From the NCBI GenBank assembly GCA_947561585.1, contig CANNZV010000124.1, positions 124,001 to 188,000 of the forward strand: a stretch of 64,000 nt of DNA. The letters run 5' to 3'. Positions 36,401 through 48,400 of this stretch are shown piece by piece. The translations under genes were made by a program, and so were the position numbers. This DNA is from Caprella mutica. Taxonomy: Eukaryota; Arthropoda; Malacostraca; Amphipoda; Caprellidae. The notes under the pieces were generated by a model, which worked only from the letters and a program-made list of their open reading frames with translations, was not told where the DNA came from and did no database searches. Each line of letters starts with the position of its first letter. The stretch's first letter is position 1.

Positions 36401-39400
36401 TGCAATATTAAGAACTGCTTCTGCAGTTAAACAATAAGACTTTAAAACCGTTATAAAATATTTAATGTAAGTACATTAATTGTACACAATGTATACAGTC
36501 CTAATATATAGCAACGTCACTCCAAATTAAAATATTACTATAGTCAGTTATATAATATTTTCTTTGGTCGCTTGTTCGTAGAAAACAGAATATTGAAGGG
36601 ATAAGAATTATAAAAATCTAACTTCAGGACATGACTCGCACCTATTACCGTTTTGTTGTAAGTGTGAGTGGCGATTTTGTAATAAGAGCGGGGACGCCTG
36701 TACCGCAATACGAGATGCGTCTCTTCAAAAGATAATGAACTTTTAGATCCTAAAGATTGTAATTAAGAGGAGTTACCTTAAGCCATTGGCCAGGCTGGAT
36801 TTCTTCACTGGTAAGAGTAGCAGTTCCAGTGCCGGTGTTGAACTTGAACTCCACTCTTTTGTTTCGCAGAGCCAGGGAGGTGAAATCTCCATCTCCTTGT
36901 TCATTTTGAGCACAGTACATCAGGAGACCATCTTCAAGGTCCTGAGTAAGAAGAGTGATAAAGTAACAAGTTGTTTCTTGTCATTTACAATAAAAGTAAT
37001 CTTTTGAGTGCGATATTGCCAGTCAATGATAAAAAGATACTCACTAGTTTGGGCTTAACATTGAGTCCCATTGAGAATCTTTTGATGGCACTTGGTGTTG
37101 AGTAAGCAATGTAGGAGCCTTCAGCAAACATTGGCTCGCTAATTACGATAGTCTTTTCACAATGCAGACCTGTTTTGCCATAAGGACAGTAACAGTCGTA
37201 GCCACCAGGCTTGTTGCTGCAGCGTCCTTCACCACATATATCTTTCGGAAGAAAAGATTAGTTTTGACATTTGAAATATTACTATGATTATGTTTTCAAT
37301 GGAAAATATTGTCTTAAAAAAAATTATGAATGCTAGGTAATTCTGAACATTTCGTCTGCGTGAAGTTAAATAAATAAACTTACTTGGAACACAAGATTGT
37401 CCTGTTTCGCTGCAATTATCTCCAGAGTAGCCAGCAGGACAGATGCATTTGAAGCCTTTGGATGTGTAGGACTCCTGGCAGACTCCACTGTTCTCGCAAG
37501 GACTCTCTCTGCAGATGTTACATTCGCCCACAGAGACCTAACAAAGTGAAAAGTTCAATTTAATGAAATGGAACCATACAATTATAGAGAATTTTTCTTT
37601 AATTTAAACTATTTACTATAATCAAATATTTTTTATTCCATTCACCTTTCTCTGAAATTCATTTTTTATTTGCAGTAAAAGATAAAAGTATTATTAAAGA
37701 ATGAGAATAATCAATTTTTCAGTAATATCTCTGGCGATTTTAAACCTTCTACAATTATGTTTTTAATATTACAATTTCCTTGTCATCTGCATCTCTCAAA
37801 AGCTCAACGATGTTATCTTGGACAACAAGTCTAGAGATGCAGCCTTCGAAACCACCAGTGAAATTGGATTGACTGTTGAGAGCAGCTCTTCTAGGAACAC
37901 CGCCAACATATAGGGGCTCAAGCAGCTCCAAACCAACGTGGCGCCCTTCGGTCCTACCCGAGAGCGTCTGCTCACCATCAACTGACATGTAACCTGCGGA
38001 GCGTGTTTACGATTAGCGAAAGTTTCATAGTTGGAATTATTTTTCAACAATAATTGCATTAAGAAAATATCACATCAGTTACAATCTTTAATTTTGTGAT
38101 GAACAATTCAGTACCTACTCCTCGTACCACTGCTACGACCATTAGCCCGCACCTGACGTCCTATTCCGACATACCATGAAAAACCAAGTCTGTCCTCTTA
38201 GAGCGAGCACGTATATGAATTATTTTAGGACCTAAACAAAGACTCTGAAAAGTATATCATTTGCAGTGACTGACCATTCTTCCTGTTTCTGGATATCTTG
38301 ACAGTGTGCCATTGGTCAAGAGCGAGGGGTGAGTTTGATTCTAGGGACATCATTCCTGAACCTACATCGAACTGATACACTGCATAACCATCTTGAAGAC
38401 CGAAAGCTAGGAAGTCGCCTGAGGTTTCATCTCTACGACTATTGTACAAGATGATGCCTGTTCATGAAGAGAATTAATATCAATTACTATTTCTTTTCAA
38501 CATTAGGAGAAGTTGATATTAATTTATAAGTGAACAACATATCAACCAACCATTATCACTATCAGGTCTGAATGAAATATCTATGTCGAATTGAAGATAG
38601 GCATCAGAAATTGTAGGTAGCACCAGATAGGAATCGCTATTGAATCTATTTAGAAAAATTGACTCAATTAATTCATCTTATTCAAATATTATGTATGAAG
38701 AAGGCTTATATGATTTCATAGGACATTCTACTAACTTGGGTACTACTCCAGTTACAACGAGCATGATGGGAAGATCAACCGTCCTCTGATCATTGCGTGC
38801 TGTACATAAATAAGTTCCAGCGTCGTCAGCGTGAACAGAAGGAATTTCCAGGGTTTCCTATGGGTAAAAGTGAATATTTTGTATATGATATATGATTAAG
38901 ACTATTCTGCTGTGAAATATTACTGAAAACTTATCAGGTTACTCACATCTCTGATGATAGCTTGGAATGGTATTTGTCCATCCTGCTTAATCCAAGTGAA
39001 TGAGGCAGGTGAAGACAACTGAGCTTGGCATTTCAGAACCACAGTTGAGCCGAATTTTGCTGATCTCGTTACAACAGACCTTGAGTTTGGCAAATATTCT
39101 ATCACTTCAGAAGTGACTTCATCTGAAAAACATAAACGTAAAGTTAGCGTACATATATCATAGTATTATGAGGTTATTTAAACTCAACTTGAAGGTTTTA
39201 TCAGGTTTCAAGCTTTCGAATAAAGCTTTTGTGACCAACATGTGAAGCTAGCCAAGACCATTCAGATGAAACACTTCAACTTAAGATGCAAAAGAACAGA
39301 CGTGTTCCCTAAATCTATCGTAGGACAACCACCAATTAGAACTAGGGAAGCCATCATTTACTACCAACAGACCGTGCCCCGACAAGCTTTAAAATTCTTC

Positions 39401-42400
39401 ATTAACGACAATTGCAAGAAAATAGCATTTTTGTACAATTCAATTGAAAATCTTATGAACATCCTAGAAGAACATCTTCCATATGAATTACTTATACAAC
39501 TTACAGAAAAAGCGAAGGAACGTTATGCTACAACAAAATCATTAGAAAAACGGAGGTTAATGGAAAAATATGATAAATTAGCTGATAACTCTTCACAATA
39601 TAGGACTAGTAACAATATTAAATCCGTTAGAAACTTGTCTAGCAAAACTCTATCAGTAGATCAAATTAACGTATTAGAGAAAGGTTTAAATTTCAACACT
39701 GGCCACTGTAAGAAAGATATTTTGAATTTAACGGCAGCACTTGATAATGAAATTGATTGTACAAATAAGATACCAACATTAGATAAACCTTCTATAAGAC
39801 CGCAAGTAGCTAATGCATTAAATATTGCTGACATTAAAAAACATTCCCAATTCTTGAAAATTACATTCAAATAACAACAGGCCTTAATATCATTGAAAAA
39901 AGATAAAGATATACAAATTGTAAAAGGAGACAAAGGAAACGAAACTGTTGTGATAGACAAATTAGAATACAAACAGAAAATAACTGATCACTTGAATGAT
40001 AACAACACTTATTTACCAATAGATGATAACCCTATTAAAATACTACAGCGAAAAGTAAACTATGAGTTAATGAAATTGAAAAACAAAAGTAAAATATCTG
40101 AAGATCAATATAAATATCTTAGATGTAATAAAGAAGTTATCCCTAAATTTTATGCAACTATCAAGACCCACAAAGAAAATTTACCAATTAGGCCGATTGT
40201 AGCTTTTAACGATAGTCCAACGTATGGATTAACAAAATTCCTCTCAAATATCTTGATGCCCTTAACAGATCTAGCGCCACAAAAACTTAAGAACAGTTAT
40301 CAAATTAAAGATATTCTGAAAGATTTAACAGTACCACCAAATTGCATGCTTGTCTCGTTTGATGTAAAAGCACTTTTCACGAGTATCCCCATTGATTTTG
40401 CCATAGAAGCAGTAAGAGAAGCTTTAGAAACAGATTACACTTCCCTCAATACGTCTTTAGAACAAGAAGACATACTAAAGTTAACCAAAATTTGCCTGGA
40501 GTCTACATTTTTCCAGTATGATGAGAAGCTGTACAAACAAATTATAGGTACACCAATGGGATCACCAATTTCGGTAGTAATCGCAGAAATAGTAATGCAG
40601 AAAATAGAAAAAAACATAATCGATAATTCTTCTTATATCATAAATTTATGGAAGCGTTATGTAGATGACGTAATAGCAATTATCCCTGAAAATAGTCAAA
40701 ATCAATTACTAAATTTTATTAATGCTGTAAACCCGAACATACAATTCACTCTGGAAAGCGAAAGTAATCAAACTTTACCATATTTAGATCTAAAAGTAAT
40801 AAGACACCAAGATGGTACTTTGAAATTCAAAATTTATAGGAAACCTAGTAATACTGGTAGACTTTTAAATTACAATAGCTCTTCTCATATTGCGCACAAG
40901 AGAAGCACGATTAGATCACTGGTAAGTAGAGCTTTCGAAATTTGCAGTGAAGAACATCTAGAGGAAGTACTGATACTAATTAAAGAACAATTAACTAGCA
41001 ATGGATACCCGAAGAAAATGATAAATAACGAAATTCACAAATTCCGTATAATAAATAGTAATAGAAATGATACTAACACGATTGATGACATAGATAGAAA
41101 ATTCATAGCTGCACCATACGGTTCAGGGACAAGTGAAAGATTACAGAGAATATTAGCCCCATTCAACTTATATCTAGGTAATAAATCAACGAACACTATC
41201 AAGAATTTCCTAGTAAAACCAAAAGACATAGTAAAAGGTATAGATAAATGCAATGTAGTATATAAAATAGATTGTAATGAATGCACAAGTGAATATAAAG
41301 GAGAAACAGGAAGAAACTTACACACTAGAATTGATGAACATGAAAAAGATGTTAGAATAGGAAAAGAAAACAGTTTGGTTTACCAACACTCACGAGACAC
41401 TGGACACACTTCAATTTCACAGATACCAAAGTTTTACATCAAAATCAAAATGTTTGGCACCGTAGAAGATTAGAATCATTCTATACACTGCATCATCAAA
41501 ATTCAATTAATAGAGCATACGATGTAACACCTGCATTGATACCCATTGTTAATAAATGCCGTAACTGATTTATAATACATCTATAGTTTGAAGAGTCAAC
41601 AGGAAATTTAAAACATTATAAAATAAACTGAAAATAGATGTGTGAACATGAGTATATTCGAAATGAAAAATAAAATAATAGTAAAGAAATATAGAAAAAA
41701 TAAATTTGAAGAAATATATAGATATAGAGAGGTTGACCGTTTTCTATCGCGCCTCTATAGTTTGAAGAATAAAAATAAAAATGAAATATATCAAAGTGGA
41801 ATTTGAAGAAAATTTATAGGAAAAGATTTATAGCTATAGAGGTTGACCGTTTTCTATCGCGCCTCTATAGTTTGAAGAATAAAAATAAAAATAAAATATA
41901 TCAAAGTGGAATTTGAAGAAAATTTATAGGAAAAGATTTATAGCTATAGAGGTTGACCGTTTTCTATCGCGCCTCTATAGTTTGAAGAATAAAAATAAAA
42001 ATAAAATATATCAAAGTGGAATTTGAAGAAAATTTATAGGAAAAGATTTATAGCTATAGAGGTTGACCGTTTTCTATCGCGCCTCTATAGTTTGAAGAAT
42101 AAAAATAAAAATGAAATATATCAAAGTGGAATTTGAAGAAAATTTATAGGAAAAGATTTATAGCTATAGAGGTTGACCGTTTTATATCGCACCTCTATAG
42201 TTTGATGAATCTAAATAATAAAACTGAAATATTTAAAAATAATATTGAAAGAAAGAGATATATAACTATAGAGGTTGACCGTTTTCAATCGCGCCTCATA
42301 TAGTTTGAAGAATCAAAATAATATAAAAAGGACACTTAGGACCAAGAGGACACATAGGACCAAGAGGACACATAGGACCAAGAGGACACATAGGACCAAG

Positions 42401-45400
42401 AGGACACATAGGATCAAGTGGACACATAGGATCAAGTGGACACATAGGACCAAGAGGACACATAGGACCAAGAGGACACATAGGACCAAGAGGACACATA
42501 GGATCAAGTGGACACATAGGATCAAGTGGACACATAGGACCAAGAGGACACATAGGACTAAGAGGACACATAGGACTAAGAGGACACATAGGACTAAGAA
42601 GACACATAGGACCACGAGGACACATAGGACCAAGAGGACACATAGGACTACGAGGACACATAGGATCGGGAGGACATATAAACAACAAGACACATAGGAT
42701 CAATGGGACACACATAAGAATAAGTAATGCATACGAATAGAGAACACACATGGAATAGAGAACACAAATATATATTATAGTAATAATAAAAATATAATAA
42801 TGATAATAACAATAAGGTGCAGAAAAATGAACAAAAAGAACTAGACATAAATTTATAGAGGTTGACAGTTTTTTATCGCTCCTCTATAGCTTGTTATAAA
42901 TATAACGAAAGTAGAATTTTTTCTAGAGAATGAATGGTGTCAACAGTAACTATGGGTAGTATCAAATTTTGGTTTCATATTTCAATTTTTAATAGATTAA
43001 TTAATAATAATAAACAAAAAGATAGATAGCTGAAATAGAAAGACGTATCCAACATACAACTATTGGTCATAAAATTCATTGTCAGGTCGAAGTTTTCCAC
43101 CTTTCTCCTGATGATGAATAGAAATCTTTCTATTCGAAAGCTTGAAACCTGATAAAACCTTCAACGTTGAGTTTAAATAACCTCATAATAATATGGATTT
43201 CCCGTTGAGTTTGAATCTTTTCCATCAAAGATATCATAGTGATAATGGAGAATGCTCGTGAATTAACTACCATTTTAAATGAGTACATAATCATGCAGGA
43301 GTTTAATCCAATAAATACATTTTAGCCATACATAGATAGATAAACCTACTTTGCACTGCCAGATTGTATGTTTCTTCAAAGACTCCGAGCGGAGTGGTGA
43401 CTGTGCACACGTAAGTACCACCGTCATCAGCACTCAAGTTACTGAAAGCAACTGTGCTGAAAGCGAGGATCTCGTTGGAGGGAACTGCGCTTATAGTCAG
43501 AGCCACAGAACATTGAATAGAAGAAGAAGTGTAGATCCCATTATATTACTCTTGAGTGCCGTTTACAGTGACGTCACTTCAACTAGAGCCACTCAGCCAA
43601 TCAGAGGCTTCGTTTCACCAGTTCTGTTTGAGTCCGTATTTTGAATGCGTATTACAACCGAAATGGTGTCAGTTTGTGTTTTTTGCAAAGAAGATTAGTT
43701 TATTATTGCTTAGTAGCTGAGCTATAGAATATAGATAATCGTGTACTTAATTTGGTAGGAAGATATGACTCCCAGCAAAGATAATGAGCTGAGGTAGAAT
43801 GCACGCTCAAACTGTTTTCGAGAGAGTGTTTATAGTGACGTCAGCGATCAATGGACGTGATTGGTTGAAATTTTACGACTGGGTACACCATGTGTACACG
43901 TTCGATCTGAGCTTCTTCTTATTCAATGTTCTGTGGTCAGAGCTCCATCATATCTACTCCACTTTATCGATGCTTGGTTGTCATCGGACACATTGCAAGT
44001 CAATTGGACAGAGCCGCCCACTCGAGGAGAGCTGAGTGAGCCTGTCACTACTACGTCCAAATACGTTGGTCCTGCAGATCATTTCCAATTTGTTGGGACA
44101 TGTATATGCAGAACATAAATGCCACAACTTTATTTATTATATAAAGCATTTCGACATTATCACAACTGCTACATTTAACATGACTATGGTATAATTCTTA
44201 TATGGATGTGCACCAATATTTTATACAAAATTGAAGTAATTAAACAAATATTAGGTTAATGTTGTGGGAAATAAATATTGTAACTCATTATTGTTTAAAA
44301 ATTAATATATATCATGGTAGTAGTCATTCATGTCTAAATTTAAATCATTAATAAAAATACACATTGTTTAAACCTCTAACAATAAAGAAAACACAGTTTA
44401 TACTCAATAAATCCGATTTATTGATAACCTAATCTGATATAGTAAATCGTTGCCTTCCTGATTTATATTTTCATATATACAATACTCCATTATAGGATAA
44501 TACACAATTATAGGTGGTATCCTATATTTGAGTATAATCCAATAATAATTATTGGGTATCTTCCTATAATGGGCTATTACCCTATAATTGGGTATTATCC
44601 TAGAATAGAGTATTATTCTATAATAGAGTATTATTCTATAATAGAGTATTGTCCTATAATAGAGTATCATTCTATAATAGAGTATTCTATCTTATTCTAG
44701 CGGAGAAGATTGCAATAACCCACATTTGTATTGAAGTTGTAATTTTCATTAAAAAAACACTTAATTTTGTAATTGCCTGTCATACTTGCATTTTACATTT
44801 TTACTTCAGCAATATGATTTTCACTTGTGCCAATTCATTTTTCAATTCTGCCAATTCATTCATTATTCACTTCTCCCAACTTGACTTGGAAAAGGTATAG
44901 TTATACCTCAAAAACTACGTTCTCTATGATTTAAACAAAGAAAACTACTTCATAACTGAGGTGCATTTCATAATTCAGGTCCTTCATTACTCGGGTGCTT
45001 CATAAAAAAAAACTTCATTACTCAGGAGTTTTACTGTATATATTAATTGTTTTCTGATTTTCAACGCAGAGTCTACAAAATCTCTACCTTTTCCCTCAGA
45101 TTAAAATACATAGAAATTACATAGACTAATGCTAATAGAAAACCATTAAAGAGCAAACTACAAATTAGATAGGGATGCATGCTACTAGCTACGGTAGGTT
45201 ATTAATAGTAATAAGAAGGGTAGCGATGCCTCTGGTAGTTAGGATAGTAGTAAGGAGGAGGAGGAACTCGGAAGTAGTTACGAATGTATCATATTTATTT
45301 AATAATAAGAATGAGAGATTAAAGACTTCGTATAATTATATGTAGATTCTTACCAACAACTTGAATAGTAGCATATATGGTGTAGAGAATAGAACCAGTT

Positions 45401-48400
45401 CTCCTACTGGAGCCGATGCAAGCATACTCTCCTGCATCCGAAGACTGTACATCGTACAAGTAAAGAACTCCTTCTGAAACTCTGTGTGAGGGAGGCAAAC
45501 TTCTTCCATCGGATCTTCGGAAGCTGGACTCCACGTCAGCAATGTCTTCAAAAGCGACATAAGGTTTATACCAAGTTACAAGTATGTTATAAAAATAGGT
45601 ATACGAAATTTTGGTCTGAAACTTCGTTATAATTGAGAACTCCAAATTTGTTCTTCAAAATGAAGAGTATGTTGAAACATATAAAAATAACTAAATTACA
45701 GTTTTACTATCAATTCTGATACATAGAGTATAATTAGAGACTGATTACGTTTATTCAATTCAGTTAAATTGACAACTGTAATAATTAAATTTCAAATTCA
45801 GGTTATTTAAAAATTACTTATTTTGATAAATGTTATGGCTTATTACTGAAAAAAAAAAGATGTGCCAAGATCTTACAGTTTCTGATTTGTTTACCTAGAG
45901 GAATGCATCTAAATTCATAGTTAGCTCCCGCGGGTACTTTAGCCACTTTATCTGTGGATGGGGGTGTTGGTCTTGATGTTGGTGGAGGTGCTGGTCTGGA
46001 GATGGAGGGTCTGACGAAGGGTGGTCTGGTGGCCGGCCTGGCTGTAGGTTGTACAGCAGGGGATTGCTCGACAAATACTTGGATGTATTGCTCAGAAGTA
46101 CCTACAACAAAAAGTTACGAATGTATCATATTTATTAAATAATAAGTATGAGAGATTAAAGACTTCATATAAATTATTGGAAAGTATTGTACGATTTGAA
46201 TGAAATTTCTCACCAGCAGAATTGGTGGCTGAACACTTGTAAGTTCCAGTATCGTCTCTACGAGCACTAGCGATTTCGAACTCCGCAGATGAAGGGGAAG
46301 TGGAGATACTTTGTCTGCAGGACAACACATTTTAAAATTATACATGTTAAATAACTTTAATAATAATACTTTCCTCATATTGTGGTGAACGCATTACATT
46401 AGGAAAATGAGAGTACCTAATTACTTACAGTTCTGTTGGGTAGTTTGAGCTGAGTAGACTCCAAGAAACAGAGGGTGCGGGGTCTCCTGCAGCTGAACAT
46501 TGCAGACGAACTCTTTGTCCTTCACGAATCTAGTGATATAAAATAACAAAATAGAATTAAATATATAGATTAACTCACTCTTTCCAATGATGATCTTAGT
46601 GCTACAGTTCTATTTCTTTGCGTCTTTTGGTGGATAAGGACTCATTTATATAAAATCAATGTTACCTGCAAAGGTGTTTGGCTGGGCGTGAGAGTTATAA
46701 CGGGAGGGGCATAGATCTCTAGAGTAGCGGTGGATTTAACTTCACCAGCGTTGTTGACGGCTGTGCAAGTATATGTGCCTGACTCAGCACCTGTGACGTA
46801 ATTGAACCTGAAAAAGAGGACTGTTGAAGCACAAAAAAAATTATATTGTATCTAAGGATAAATATTATAGATTAATTCTTAACAAAATGAATACTATTCA
46901 AGAGGATACATTGAAGATATGCAGAAACAGATAATTTAAAATAACGAGTTCTCATATGAACGAAAATGTGGAATTCTCCGATATTTCGTAATTTAGCCTA
47001 AAATAGCAATGAGATGAAGTGATTAGCAGAGGTATGTTACTCACATGATGATACCACCTGGTTTGAGTTCAGTGTTGGTGGTGAGGGGGCGTCCGTCTGT
47101 TCTCCTCCATGTGACTTCAGATGTCGGTATTCCACCAGTGAGGTGACACTGGAACAGAGCACTGCCTCCTCTCTGGATGGATTGACTATTCTCGGGGTAC
47201 ATCTTGATGGTAGGGGCCTCTAGTCCTGGTGTTAAAAAGAGACAAATTGAAGAACATTCAAATAATAACCTCCTACAATATTGGAGTCGAAATCAATAAA
47301 TTGAACCACTGTGATAGATTTAATACACTACATAACTTTATAATCCTTACTATGGCTCACTAAACACCTAGGACTCATAACTATCACTATAACTCACTCT
47401 CCACTTCAACAACAGTCACGGCTCTGGCAGTTCCCCCTGAGCTGGAGGCATCACACACGTACATTCCTCTGTCAGATATCTGAGCGTTAGTTATCCTCAG
47501 GACATCTCCCTCCACTGTCACTCCTCTGCCGAGTTCTTCATTAACCTGCAGATGTGAAAAAATGAACAACTTAAAAAACATACTCAGTTTTATCCAATTG
47601 CTTCTAACTCAATAAAATAGTTTTTAAATATTGTATATTATGCCAGAAGATTTATATGATATTTCCGAGTTATGTTTTTTATTCTAACTGACAACATTAG
47701 TTGAAAGCTGATTATGTAAAAAGAAATTATTTAGGAAAACGTGAACTTTTAGTGCTTCAACTGTTGCGGACTGATAATTGTAAAGAGACTATAATAGTTT
47801 GTTAATTGAGTAATTGTTTAGTATTTTCTCACCTTAGTCCAAGTGATGGCCGGTGTAGGGTCACCAATGGCGATACACCTCACCTCTGCTGAAGAGCCCT
47901 GACTGATGGTTTGTCTGTCAGGTTCAATACGAACAGTCGGTATGTTACTGAAAATAAAATAAATAGTTCATTTAACACTTAACTGCAATATCTCACTAAT
48001 TCAAACTGTGGGGAAAATCAAATTGTGATAATTTTAGATTATGGTACAAGTGTGTGATTTTGATCATATGGAATTGATGTGCGTTGGCGTGTAGAATTAG
48101 TTTTGTCAGAAAGTTTACAGAGTGAGGTTCTCTCGTTAATTGCAGCGCCAATCGTTTTACTGGAAGTAACTGCTGTAACCGTGTTGGAACGCATGCCTTT
48201 GAAATTGTTTTGGAGGGTGGATTATCTTCGTCAGTAACACAGCTAAGTAGAATTGTTAGCGGGCAATCATTGCTGCTCATTGTTTTTTAAACTAGACCTA
48301 GAGTCTACACAAAATGAAACCAGACTGGATTTTGGGGTCAAAAGTTTGCCGATAATTTAGAGTATATTTAGGACAAAAAAGCAGGTCGTCCAGTTTGCAG

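Larger units (their letters stand above)
39160..43205 (+). mobile_element. Penelope-like retroelement in a perlecan intron
   Basis: The coding region (plus strand, opposite to perlecan) has reverse transcriptase then GIY-YIG endonuclease. It is bounded by inverted copies of one 60-70 bp sequence: 39160-39223 and 43135-43200 (reverse complement, including ttatcaggtttcaagctttc). Terminal repeats that may be inverted are typical of Penelope-like elements. The 3' region contains a 110-bp hairpin repeat array, an 18-bp minisatellite and a candidate hammerhead ribozyme. One in-frame stop and one frameshift make the copy inactive. Confidence 0.88.

Noticed and set aside
42275..42751. Frames rich in RTKRTH (plus) and CPLGPM / LVLCVL (minus)
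   Set aside because: Produced by an 18-bp minisatellite that has no stop in several frames; no start context and no conserved flanks.
43799..44118. Plus-strand frame with [13 protein letters not shown] resembling a fibronectin III strand
   Set aside because: The minus strand of the same bases gives an Ig half-domain with correct acceptor and phase; the plus frame is a shadow.
45336..45560. Second frame over Ig 7 on the minus strand
   Set aside because: Overlaps the exon that carries EYACIG in the frame matching both neighbours.
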